Positions 9,163-18,947 of a DNA stretch of 64,000 nucleotides are shown in pieces. The position numbers and the translations under genes are program-made. Source of the stretch: Prorocentrum cordatum (taxonomy: Eukaryota; Sar; Dinophyceae; Prorocentrales; Prorocentraceae); contig CAUYUJ010005703.1 of the NCBI GenBank assembly GCA_963575745.1, forward strand, positions 137,001 to 201,000, read 5' to 3'. A model generated the notes under the pieces. The model saw only the letters and a list, made by a program, of their open reading frames with translations, searched no databases and was not told where the DNA came from. Numbering within the stretch: position 1 is the stretch's first letter; each line of letters starts with the position of its first letter.

Positions 9163-9537
9163 TCAATGTGAACGTTTGGAACTCCAGCTTTCTGGGGCGC
9201 GAAGAACGCGCTCTGCGCCCTGATCGCTGGCGGCTTGGCAGTACTCAAGTGTCCTGTTTGATGGCAAGCACCCCCTTGCCCAATCTCTCATCATGCAGAA
9301 GTTGAAAAAGGTCTCTGGGGCTAGGGTTGTCGAACGCACCCTCCGCGGCAGCCGAGCGCCTTCGAAGCGATCGGGGCTGGCAGCGCACGAATCTCCATCC
9401 TGGGCCGACGCTGACGCCACTGCGCTGACTCTTTTTCTCAAACTTCCTTTGCGCCCATCGCCGCTACCAACCGTGGTCCCACTAGATGTCAAGAGGACGC
9501 CCCAAGCAACGAAAAGCATAAGCGGTGATCGCCACAT
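9163..9537 (-). CDS. Hypothetical open frame with hydrophobic N-terminus
   Basis: A 124-codon minus-strand frame that starts MWRSPLMLFVAWGVLLTSSG, which would pass as a signal peptide or membrane anchor. It ends with an ordinary stretch (FFNFCMMRDWARGCLPSN). It lies just upstream of and on the same strand as the fragment at 8679-9116 and may be an earlier exon or another piece of the same decayed gene. No function is recognised. Confidence 0.25.
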   Translation of the reverse strand: MWRSPLMLFVAWGVLLTSSGTTVGSGDGRKGSLRKRVSAVASASAQDGDSCAASPDRFEGARLPRRVRSTTLAPETFFNFCMMRDWARGCLPSNRTLEYCQAASDQGAERVLRAPESWSSKRSH

Positions 9538-9876
9538 ATAAAATCAAGCTGCACGTAAGCACGGCGCCGCACGAAATGGATCGAGCCCAAATGGCTACGG
9601 AGTGAGCGCGTTGTTTGCGCGCTGCTGATGGCGTTTGCACGCCTCTTCGCAGCGCGCTTCCGCGATCCTCGGCCCTTCCTCAGGCGCCCAAAGGGGGAGG
9701 GGGGGGGGGGCGCGAGAGTCCCGCGAAGACATCATCGGAGTTCCAAGGGGAACGTGGGCGAGGATGCCACGGCGCTCCAGCCGCAGACTAAAACGCCAAT
9801 GATGATTGGACGCGTGATCCAAAGGCCCACTCTGCACCCAAAGAACCCCCATCGCTGACCCCATGAGCCCAATGAG

Positions 9877-10870
9877 TTAACCCAGAGAATCCCAAATAGA
9901 CCCCAGTGTTGACCCCAAGCCGGCCTGGAGCGCCATGGCCCGATGGGGTGCTTCATTCTGCTTACTTTCACCCTTGCGCGCGCCGTGCCCCGAGGCGACT
10001 GAGGGCGTCGAAAGCTCGAGCAGCTGCTCGACTGCACTGTGGAAACACAGGTGCGGCCCCCTGAGAGCGCGCGCATGTGGGGGCAAGGCCGCAGACCTAC
10101 GGAGACTTCTTCTTCGGTTTGCCGGTTTGCCCGCCTTGCTGGGGTTGAGCTTCTCGCGCCAGCCGAGGACCTCACAGTGCTCTTTGCTGAAGCCGTCGAT
10201 CTGCGTGGCCGCGGCCAAGTAGACGTCGCTGCCAACAGTGCTCCCGTCGATGGCCCGTAAGTGCAGCTGCCCCAATGACTTCGCTGCTTTTGCTGCTCTC
10301 GGAATTAGCTCGCAGGTCTCGGCGCGCAGTGGCTGCAGGAACTTGGCGTTCTTGGTGGTTCCGAACATCTCCTTCAACTTGAGGAGGTGATCGCTGCGGG
10401 TGGCGAGCTCAGCCTTCACGTTGTTCTTCACCTTGGCCAACGTCTCGTTGCGCTTCCCCATGCCCTCGCCAACCCCTCCAGCAGCACTCGAAGCAGCGGC
10501 GCTGTCTGCCTCGCCATCGCCGTTCTCCTTCTTGGCCCTCACGTCGCCCAGCTTCGCAGCATCCTGGTCCATGCATGATGCGACGTCCGTCATGAACGCG
10601 TCGGCCTCGAGCTCCGCCGAGGCGTCGAGCTCCTCCGTCTTGACGTTATCCTCATCGTCGCCTCCCCGGCCGAAATAAAGTTCGCGCCCGATCGACCACT
10701 CTTCGCCCATGCCAGTCGCTGGGCCTGGTCGCGTTTTCAACGCAGCGCTGGAGATCTTCAAGGCCGCCTTGTTCTCACCGATGAGCTTCTGCATCTGCGT
10801 CTTGCCGACCCACTGGAAGTCGCGCTCGTCGCGAGCTCTCAGTTTGTACTCTTTCGGGGAAGCTTTGGGT
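9877..10870 (-). CDS. Hypothetical charged protein, downstream part
   Basis: Minus-strand frame, credible from about 10870 (an in-frame ATG lies at 10794). It starts with a basic/aromatic block containing DERDFQWVGKTQMQKLIGEN, then an acidic helix-rich region (EELDASAELEADAFMTDV) and a Lys-rich helix, ending about residue 235. The tail after that is low quality. The composition is that of a soluble, coiled, possibly DNA-associated protein. The family seems familiar from dinoflagellate genomes but no name can be given. It is preceded by 10775-11143, from which it is separated by one frame slip near 10857. Confidence 0.45.
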
Positions 10871-11143
10871 CACCTTCGCGTCTTTATCGACTAGCTTCTT
10901 GGCGTGCCAGGCCTCGAGGAACACCTCGTTCTCGGGGCATGCCATGTGCTTGAGCGCATCGCACGCCCCTTGGCCTTTGAGAAAATGAGACCAGGACGAG
11001 CGCCGACGCTTCAGCTCAGCCTCGCCCCTGAGAAGCGCCTCGGCTGAAGCCGGCTCAACTGGCGAGGCCGCGGGCTTGACTGGAGCAGAAGCAGCTTTAG
11101 GGGCGGGGCGTTTCTCGGGGGCCATGCTGCGCAGCGCGCGCAC
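10775..11143 (-). CDS. Hypothetical protein, N-terminal part
   Basis: Frame of 122 codons beginning MRALRSMAPEKRPAPKAASA, followed by an ordered segment SSWSHFLKGQGACDALKHMA and FLEAWHAKKLVDKDAKVTQS. After Pro near 10857 the frame turns into Arg-rich nonsense. At the same point the neighbouring frame opens with K-E-Y-K-L-R-A-R-D-E-R-D-F-Q-W. A one-base difference at CCCCGAAAGAG would join them. The gene is therefore probably one protein of about 420 residues with a frameshift, or an assembly error. Confidence 0.45.
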   Translation of the reverse strand: MRALRSMAPEKRPAPKAASAPVKPAASPVEPASAEALLRGEAELKRRRSSWSHFLKGQGACDALKHMACPENEVFLEAWHAKKLVDKDAKVTQSFPERVQTESSRRARLPVGRQDADAEAHR

Positions 11144-11519
11144 AAGGCCCCCCGACGCCAGCTAGCTTGAGCCCCGAAAAGCTGGCCACGATGGAAAGCT
11201 GCACCGGTTCAGCGCCGACTAGGCGGAAGAAAAGAAACGGCAAATCTTCCGCCCCGTGCACAGTTTGCAACGCAAGCGGGCGAAAAGCATGATATATTGT
11301 TCTGCGTTTGTCAGGCTCTTCTATTGGTTACTGTTTTGTTTGGTTTGGGTCGGTGTGGTGTCTGTTGTTGCTGTCACGATTGGGTTCCTTGTTGCTGTTG
11401 TTGCTTGCGCGCCATATGAGGTTGATGTGGTTGCTAGGCTGCGTTGCGGAAGTGAGATGCAATTTTCGTCGCTGTAGTCGTCCTTGTCGTTTTGGTTGCT
11501 GCGGCCGTCGTCGCAGTCG

Positions 11520-11605
11520 TCGCCTCCCTCCCCCCCCTCCCCCTACCCCTCCCCCTCCCTCCTCACCCCCCTCCCCCCTCCTCCCCCCCCCCCTCCTCCC
11601 TGACC
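11520..11605. repeat. C-rich CCCTCC tract
   Basis: Polypyrimidine stretch of CCCCTCCCCCTCC type between a GTC-rich segment and a pair of direct repeats of CGACTGGCAGCCCCTTC (about 11618 and 11656). The plus-strand frame here is a repeat product. Confidence 0.8.
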
Positions 11606-11676
11606 TGCCCTCTTTGCGACTGGCAGCCCCTTCTGGGATCCAGACCTTCTGTTCGCGACTGGCAGCCCCTTCACTG

Positions 11677-12538
11677 CTAAGAGGTCGCTGCTTCGAACGA
11701 CGACCTATTGGCGACGAGGCGCGCCGCGCCGAGCTCTCGGTCGCGGAAAAGGGCCAGCGCCGCCTGCATGGACGCGTCGCGGCGCGCGAAAGCGGCGGCG
11801 CTGGACAAGTGGCCGCCGGCGACGGCCGCCGTCGAATAACTCGCATTTCGCGCGAGCCTGCGCGCGCCAGAGGAGGCCGAGAAAGGGGCGCCGGACCTTC
11901 CCCGCGCGACCTGCCACTGGAGCATGGACAAATCTGGGCCCCTCCCTTTTTCCACGCGGGCCCCCACTGCTCGGGCGATCTGGGAGACTTCGCTGGACAC
12001 CGGCCCCGTCCGTCTCCTCAGTGGCCCGGTGGTCGCGCGCCCGCCCCGACTCAGCCCGCAACGGGGGGGGGCGCCGCAGGTCGGCGTAGACGAAACTCGC
12101 CGCGCCCCTGTCAGCAGCGCGCGCACCTTGCGCGCAAGTCCCCGTCGCGGCCAGAACTGGGCGCCCAGGCCGCGCAGCCCCATGTCGGACAATTCTTCCG
12201 AGAAGGACACCCGCGTCGTCGCCGATCCACTCGCGCGCGCAGCATTCTCGCGCTCCGTCGCGGCCCGCGCAGCCATGGCGACCGCCCGCCTGCGCCGCGC
12301 GCAGCGCGAGCCCGCGCGGACGAACCCTCCGGCGCCTCGAGGCGCGCCTGACGAATCCGCACTTGAGCCCTGGATTCTCGAGATCCCTAGACGGGAGATC
12401 GCCCGCGTCTAACCCGACCAGGTCCTGCACGGCAGTGGCCCCATGGCCGCGCGGCCAATCAGCCACGCTCGCGACGAACGTGGCATCGCAAACCGCGCCG
12501 TCCACGTCGCCCGAGAAAGATTGGAGGGAATCCGCCAT
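11677..12538 (-). CDS. Hypothetical gene, two competing minus-strand frames
   Basis: One frame starts at 12538 with MADSLQSFSGDVDGAVCDAT, reads naturally for about 65 residues and then becomes Arg-rich. A second frame, 12276-11677, reads naturally at its end (SSAAAFARRDASMQAALALF, then RDRELGAARLV). Together they suggest one gene entered at 12538 and left at 11677 with a frame change or small intron near 12.3 kb. GC content is very high and no domain is recognised. Confidence 0.35.
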
Positions 12539-12599
12539 GACCGCACTCGGGGCGAAAGCAGCTGCCGAACCCTACGGCAAAACACGGGACGATCCTCGC

Positions 12600-12895
12600 T
12601 CCCTCGGCGCCACCTGCACCGCGCGCACGCCCCCAGGTCACGCGCCGGCCACCAGACACCCGCTGGGGGGGATGGAAAAGAGGGTCACCCAACCCTTGGT
12701 GCAAACCACACCACACGCGCGCCACCTGGCCAGGCAGCAACGACCTGGCCCGAACAAAACAACCAGGACGAACCTCGCCCACCTGGTGCAACCTGCACCG
12801 CGCGCACGCCACCCGGTCACACGCAGACCACCAGACACTGGCTGGCGAGCAAGAAAGGGCCCCCCAACCCACGGTGCAAACCACACCTGATGCGC
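12600..12895. repeat. Direct repeat of about 110 bp, period about 178 bp
   Basis: The phrase CACCTGCACCGCGCGCACGC followed by GACACCCGCTGG/GACACTGGCTGG and GGTGCAAACCACACC occurs near 12610 and again near 12790. It is embedded in a long plus-strand frame (12443-13981) that is low complexity throughout. That frame is not annotated as a gene. Confidence 0.65.
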
Positions 12896-12899
12896 GCCG

Positions 12900-13540
12900 C
12901 CTGGCCACGCAGCGACGCCCAAGCCCACGAGGGGACGGACGGACGCGGAAGAGCCGCCAAGCAGCAGGGCCCAAGACCGCGGCCAAGCCGCAGGACAAGA
13001 CAGACAGACCGGCAGACGGACGACGGACGACCGACGGCCGGAGGAGGGAGGGAGGGGAGGAAAGCAGGCCACGGGCCAGGGCGCGGGCCAGGGCCAAGCC
13101 AAGCAACCGAGCCAAAAGGGCCAGCAGTCAGGCCGAGGCAAGGCAGAAAAGGGGAAAGAAGGGACGGGCGAAGCGGGCCGGGGGACAGGGCAGGGCCGAG
13201 GCGGGCCGAAGCAGGCGGCGGGGGCGGAGAGGGGCCCAGGCCAACAGCACAAGCGGGGCCACAGGCCAACCCCAGAAGGGGAAGACGGACAGGCGGGCCG
13301 ACGGCGAGGCCAGCGGGAAACGAGCGGAGGAAGGGACAGGCGGAAGCGAAGCGGCGACAGCCACCCACCGATGCAGCGGACAAACGGAAGCAGGAACCAG
13401 GCGCCCATCGCGCGGCGAGAAACAACGACGCCGCCCACCGCCAGGGTCCATCCCCTGGGCGATGGCGGCCGCTGAGAACCCCTCCCGCGTGCGAAGCCCC
13501 TTGGCGGGGGGGCTTGAGCCGCTCTCCCGAGCGGCGCAGT
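12900..13540. repeat. GC-rich purine-biased low-complexity DNA
   Basis: Degenerate short repeats (GACAGACAGACCGG, GGGCCAGGGCCAAGCC, GGGAGGGAGGGG) give long open frames on both strands with Arg/Gly/Pro-biased products. No protein-like segment is seen. The next part, 13.54-14.48 kb, also holds only weak short frames. Confidence 0.5.
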
Positions 13541-14759
13541 CATGATGCGCGGCGCCGCGCTGTGCCGCGCTGGCGCCCGCGCAACAACGTCGCTCCCCAT
13601 CTGTGTCCCGCAACAACGCAAACGCCGTGTCGCCAAAACTATACGACATGGTTTCGCAACACAATTAAATTCGTTCGCGCTCTTGCGACGTCTCAAGAAA
13701 AAACAATGCTCCGACCTCTTAAAATAATTATGCCAACAGGCCTCTGGAGCCGCATGCCGAAATCATTCGCGCGCCCTTGCGCGCGTGCTAGAGGGCACGA
13801 TCCGCGTCAAACAATACCATGCGGGCAACTCTCGCGCGTCGGCCGCGCGCGCACAAGTCAAATCTTTCCAAAATTTCCATCACCGACGCGAGGACGCCGT
13901 CATCGTCGTCGGCGTGATCAGCATCCGCGCCGTCACTGGCCGTGCCGTCGCCGCTGTCAGCATCGTTCCCAGCAGGGCTAGTATCATCACCGTGTCTACC
14001 GTTGTCGACTTTGCCATGATACCGAGCCCTCCCAAGTCGCCAAGTCGCACTGAAGTGCCGGCTGGGATGAGCCCAGCGGGCAGCACCACCGCGGTTCCGT
14101 CGGTCGCGCCAAAGTAGCTGTCCACTGCGCGCGCGTGTATGCGCGGGCTGTCGCGGCAACAAAAAAGTACCAGTCAGCACCAAACACTCATTGCGATCGC
14201 CGCCGCATGGGGTTTGCAAACTCAGTTTCGGGTGGGTGGGTGGGATGTTTGCGCGAACAGTGTCACTGCACCGACCTTGGGGACGTGCTGCAGCGGATTT
14301 GTGCGTGGATTTCTGTCGATGCAAAACCCCGAAACGGCGAACGAAAAACGAGGTGAATTTCACGTGGACTGTTTGTTTGTCTTCAGTTCTGGCCAAAGAA
14401 ATCTGCACAAACTTCACTGCAAAAGTCGGGAACAAGTTCTCCAGAACATTCTGGGCCCATCCTCATGTTTTCCGAACTAAATCCGTTTTGCGATGTTCGC
14501 GCCATGAACAGTGGAGTGGACAATTTCAAGTTGAGCACTGGTGGATTGCACGGCTTACATCACATAGATCGAACCTACGCTGCACATAACTTACGCCGGC
14601 GGGGTTTGGACGCACTGTTTGGGGTTCACGCTGGCGACCTCCTCCTCCTCGCATCCGCCAGCCAGGCGCAGAAAACGCAGCGCAAAGGTACTGAGGCAGC
14701 ACAGAAATGCAAAGCCAACTGGACGTGTCAGGCTGAGGAACAGGCGACGACGGACAACA

Positions 14760-14933
14760 ACGACGACGGACCGAACAGATGACGACGACGACGACGACGA
14801 CCACGACGACGACGACGACGACAACGACCAACGGCGACGACGACGACGATGACGACGACGATACCACGACGACGACGACGACGACTGACAACAGACGACG
14901 ACGACGACGACAGACAACGGACAACGGACAACA

Positions 14934-14979
<46 letters not shown>

Positions 14980-14981
14980 CA

Positions 14982-15020
<39 letters not shown>
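14760..15020 (+). repeat. (ACG)n trinucleotide array
   Basis: About 260 bases of ACG/GAC repeats with CAACGG interruptions, giving poly-Asp, poly-Thr and poly-Arg forward and poly-Ser/Val/Arg reverse. It is followed to about 15460 by degenerate GGC/GCG repeats. The long frames of 240-385 codons on both strands are repeat products. Confidence 0.95.
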
Positions 15021-15021
<1 letters not shown>

Positions 15022-15721
15022 TGGACGTCCTCCCCCCGCGACGGGGGGGGCGGCGGGCGCGCGCTGGACCGTGGGGATGGCCCTGCCCGCGCCGATCTGC
15101 CGGGCGCGGTGGCGATTGCGCGCGGGGACGGCGGACGGCAGACGGCGGCGGCGGCGGCCGACGACGACGGCGGTCGCGGCTGCGGCAGCGGACGGTGGCC
15201 GCAGACGGCGGCGGCGGCCACGGCGGAGGACGGTGGCGACGGCGACGACGGCGGTGGCGGCAACGGCGGCTGCGACGGCGGCGCTGGCGGCGGAGGCTCT
15301 GTAAGCTCTCGTGGCAACGGGTGGGAGTGGCTCGTGAAGCGGCCGTTGTGGACCCCAAGAGGTGTCCAGGGGCAGATCTTGAGCGGATGTCTGCGGCGAC
15401 GGCGGCGGCGGACGACGACGGCCACGGCGGCGGCGGCGGACGGGCGGACGACGGCGGCGAGTTGGCCAATGAGCTATGGGGGGCCACACGCACAAAGATA
15501 GAGAGAGCCAGGTCATAGAGCGAGGCGAGGGACAAAAGGGGGTAGGGTGCGGGGGTAGCGAGGAAAAACACAAGGATGTGTTCCGATGAGCCGAAGCAAG
15601 GAAGGGAGCTCCGTTCCGCATATGCTGAAGTATGACGACGAACATGAAGGGAGGAGCAGGCGAAGCAGTCCAGCAAATGTATTGATTTAAATTCTCTGGC
15701 TGACCAGCATGTTCGGCCTCC

Positions 15722-16447
15722 GTGGGAAGATACAGCCAACCTCTCCACGTGGCGACGGGAGCTTCAGATGCCCCCTTGGGCAGCACTCCTAGCGTTGACG
15801 CCCTTCGGCGTTTGTGCTGCCAGCGCGGCCATGTTTCGGCCACTTCCCAACAGCTGAAGGCCCATGTGGGCCGAGCTCAGAAAACAACCCCCTCCCGCCT
15901 TAGCGATTGGCACGCGCTTCCAAACATGTATGTGGGGCTGTGGCCAGGTCGGCAAGGTTGTGAAACATCTAGGCAATGCCCCAGCTTGCTCTGGGCGGCG
16001 ACCTCGTTCAGGCCAGCGGCAGCCAGGATCGGCCAGGCTCGTGCTGAGGCCAGGCAGGAGGCGGCAAGGCACCACGCCAAAGGCCGACTGGACCAGCCCG
16101 ATAGCACCCCCAAAGATGCTGCCACTACACACCCGGGGACGGGCCCACCGCGCAGCTCGCCCGCCGCCGCCTGCGCGCCGAGGCGTTGCCCCGTGCACCC
16201 CTCGAGCCCAGCCGTCCGCGCACCCAGATGCACCGCTGGGCCTCGCCCTCCAGCGCGAGATCCCGGCACTCGCCCTGCTGCTGCGACACATCCACGCGCA
16301 GGTCCGCCAGCTCCGCCGTGCCCAACAAGCTGGTCAGGAGCTCCGCGCCCACGGGCGAGCTGGCCCCGCAAGCTCCTGAACCGCCGCCCCCGCCGAGCCC
16401 AAGGTCACCGGGACGCGGTGCCCATGCTGGCCAGGCCAACGCTTTGA
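15722..16447 (+). pseudogene. Zinc-finger-like fragment, possible retroelement ORF remnant
   Basis: Two overlapping plus-strand frames share protein-like sense. In 15722-16447 the segment CCQRGHVSATSQQLKAHVGR resembles a C2H2 finger missing one spacing residue. In 15864-16379 FQTCMWGCGQVGKVVKHLGN resembles a second finger (C-x3-C...H). Tandem fingers of this kind are recalled in N-terminal parts of dinoflagellate LINE proteins; this is from memory. The downstream half has a helix-like ALALLLRHIHAQVRQLRRAQ. Frames change between the two fingers, so the copy is broken. Confidence 0.35.
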
Positions 16448-16604
16448 CATCCACAGCACGAGACGCCCGCAGTCAGGGCACACCCTGCTTGCCGATGACC
16501 TCCACGACCAGGAGCATGAAAGGGCAAGCGAACGGGACGAAAAAGAAGGATGGAAGCATTCACGGAAAAGCACCCGAAGAGACAGAGCACTTAGACACGA
16601 CGAC

Positions 16605-16998
16605 GTGCTTGCACGATCCCCAATCCGCCCCCCGTGCAAGATGAAATGCCATCCAAATGATGGCGAGGTCGCGGAGTCGGGCGTCGAAGCCGTGGCCAAC
16701 CCAGCGAGCTGCACCGGCGTCGGCGTGCCGAGGCGGCCATTCGGCGAACCCATCGCGGCAAGCGGCGTTGGCGGCGGAGACCGCGGGCCAGCTCAAGCGG
16801 CTTCTGCGTGGCTACCGCTCGGCGCAGTCGCCTCCCTCCAGGCAACAGCCAGGAACTCGAGCCAAAATGACCACGGATGAGGAGGGAGCAGGGAGGCGGA
16901 GGAGGAGGAGCTTATCCATAGCTTCCTCTTACTCATCCTCCTCCTCCTCTCCTCCTCCTCCTCCTGAAGGCTTTCCCGCGCTGGCGGGCCAGCTTTAG
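16605..16998 (+). CDS. Hypothetical open frame
   Basis: Plus-strand frames of 91-113 codons (16605-16880, 16657-16998). The second has an ordinary stretch (RQAALAAETAGQLKRLLRGY) and then runs into an Arg/Ser/Pro tail encoded by the GGAGGA/CTCCTC tract. It could be the continuation of the fragment at 15.7-16.4 kb. No function is recognised. Confidence 0.2.
16876..16968. repeat. Inverted purine/pyrimidine tracts
   Basis: A GGAGGCGGAGGAGGAGGAG run (about 16891) is followed some 35 bases later by CCTCCTCCTCCTCTCCTCC (about 16938). The two can pair as a hairpin with the linker as loop. Confidence 0.7.
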
Positions 16999-17564
16999 TG
17001 CAGCAGCCGGCGCAGCAGGCGAAAAAGTATCGTGACATCTGGCTCTCGGACAAGGTATCCACGAAGTGGTCTCGGGTCTTTGCGGTTCTCTAGAGACTCC
17101 ACAGGCATAGGCAAAGAGGGAACGGCTGTAAGCAGATTCGAAAGCTCGTCCAGACAGGCATCAGGTTATCTCAGGATGTACCTTCCAGGCCAAGTTATTT
17201 TGCTACCATCTCTGGAGGCAAGGCAAGGCAAGCCTCGCCTGAGTCCGCTGGGGGGCGGGGCCTGTAAGGCTGGCACGGGCGGGCTGGGGATCGCAGATGT
17301 GGAACTTGTGGTCAGCGCTGTGTGTGGAGTAGGAACGCTCGTTCCAAATTGATCCAGTGAGTGCTGTCTTGTGCTAGTATAAACCACCGTCCGCTGCCAG
17401 GTAGGTTGGAGAAACATGTTTGCTGTCAGAAATTGTATGATGTCGCCTTCCCACCGCTTCCTGTGACCCCAATGTCTGCGGACTGCTCGCTGGTGGTCGT
17501 GGATGTCCGGCTCCCAAGAACCATCTTTGGAGGCCTGTGTTCATTCTCTGGGTAGTATGGAGGC

Positions 17565-18040
17565 CCTCAGTCCGCAATCCCACCAGCCCTCTTGGCGTAG
17601 GTGGTTCCGGGAGTTTCCTCTTCCATCTTCCCTTTTTCCCCTCCGGGGAGGGGTTTACCCCTCCCCCTAACCCCCTCCCCTGGACCTGGACGGGGGGTTT
17701 CGCTGGTAGTTGGAGCGTCCAAAACGGCCTCGGCGAGGAAGCCAAAATCATCGGTTTTACTGTGGTTTTGGCCGATTTTAGAGGCTCCCGATGGGGGACG
17801 CTAATTGGGGGACCCCCTTCCTTTGATCGATCACCTCCGAGATGGCCCCAAGAGCGCTCCCAAGGCTCCCAAGAGCGCCCCAAGAGGGCCTCAAGAGGCG
17901 CCCAGGAGGCCCCAAAAAGTCCCCAAGAGGCCCTGAAGAGGCTCCCTAGACCCCCCAGAGGCTTCAAGAGGATCCCCGAGGCATCCAAGAAGCCCCCAGG
18001 CGCTCCAAGAGGACTCCAAAACAACTTCCCAGGGACATCC
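17565..18040 (+). repeat. Dispersed repeat with CCAAGAGG tail, copy 1
   Basis: The order of phrases here (CACCAGCCCTCT, TTTCCTCTTCCA, GGGGAGGGGTTTACCCCTCC, GGACCTGGACGG, AAAACGGCCTCGGCGAGGAA, then CCAAGAGGC runs) is repeated at 60.29-60.72 kb in the same orientation. The tail of CCCCAAGAGG units is the reverse complement of the CTTGG-type repeats at 53-54 kb. It is non-coding as far as can be seen. The preceding 17.0-17.56 kb shows nothing recognisable. Confidence 0.85.
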
Positions 18041-18062
18041 TAGGAGGCTCTTGTGCACGTCA

Positions 18063-18345
18063 TTGTTCTTGTTCCTTCTCATCTTTCTCCTCCTCCTCTT
18101 CCTCCTCCTCCTTGTCGGCCTCCTCCTCCTCCTTCTCCTCCACTGTATCAGCCTCATCCTCCTCCTTTCCTCTTCTCTTCCTCCCCCTCCTCATCCTCCT
18201 CCTCCTCCCCCTCCTCCTCATCATCCGCCTATTCCCCCTCCTCCCTCCTCCCTCCTCCCACTTTTCCCACCTGCTGCCCCTCCTCCCCCTCCTCCTCCTC
18301 CTCCTCCTCCTCCTCCTCCTCCTCCGATTCCTCCTCCATCCTCGC
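18063..18345 (+). repeat. (CTC)n polypyrimidine tract
   Basis: About 280 bases of CTC/CCT repeats. It is followed by a stretch shared with 61.15-61.20 kb (CTTCCCTGATC...CTGGGCATCG) and then the partial motif GGGCTGGTGGGGAT at about 18441. Confidence 0.95.
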
Positions 18346-18553
18346 CCTCTTGGGTAAGACGGGTCCCCCAGCCCGCTGCTACTCTGTCTGCTCCCTCACT
18401 TCCCTGATCACCGCAATTCGCCTGGGCATCGTTTTTGGATGGGCTGGTGGGGATATTTTTTGATCTGCGGCCCGCAAGGAGAAGTCCAAAGGGCGGTATG
18501 ACCGAGGCTGGGGCACAGCGCCAGTTAATTGGCGCGAGAACGCGCGAAATGCA

Positions 18554-18578
18554 CTGGTGGGGATACGCGAGGCGTCAA
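18554..18578. repeat. Dispersed 25-bp motif, copy 2
   Basis: Matches the motif at 4703-4727 with one internal difference (GAGGCGTCAA for GAAGCGTCAA). It lies between a low-complexity block and the 3' flank of the LINE. Confidence 0.7.
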
Positions 18579-18579
18579 T

Positions 18580-18947
18580 GATTTCTTGGGATGCTTGTTC
18601 CGTGGGCAGAGCGTGCTTCCAAGCGACCTCAACGTAAAGCAGGAATGGGTCATGGATGGTTCCAAGCAGGGGCAAGTGTTTCGGAGCTCGCGCTCGGAGC
18701 CAGCACTTGGCCCTGGCAAGTTTGGGTTGTTACAACGCAAATTTGCCAGGGCCAATACTGACCTATTGGAAAATAGCCTGCTCATAACAATATTGGACCA
18801 GATATTAGCCAAGAAATCAAGGGACGATAGAATGATAGATTTGATGTGTGCGGTGTGCCGTCTCTGGTCAAACGAACGAACGAACGACGCGCTCCATCGG
18901 CCCGGAGGCCGTCCCGAGACGGGTGGCGCGGTGGCGCCTCAGCGCCC
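18580..18947. other. Probable 3' flank of the minus-strand LINE
   Basis: Between the LINE stop codon at 18948 and the 25-bp motif lie about 370 bases of unique-looking sequence with a short (CGAA)n run near 18872-18887. The inverted pair TGGCCCTGGCAAGTTTGGG / GCAAATTTGCCAGGGCCA (18702-18755) can form a stem. A plus-strand frame (18529-19203) crosses it but is not considered a gene. Confidence 0.35.

Noticed and set aside
9690-9715. GGGGGAGGGGGGGGGG run as a further G-tract element
   Set aside because: It is interrupted by A and lacks the CACTTNAGCAG and CATGTT flanks.
12443-13981. 512-codon plus-strand frame
   Set aside because: Arg/Gly/Pro/Gln-rich without any ordered segment. The opposite strand has comparable frames, and part of it is a 178-bp duplication.
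14526-15843. Frames of 299-385 codons across the ACG/GCG repeats
   Set aside because: Poly-Asp, poly-Arg, poly-Val and poly-Ser products of trinucleotide repeats.
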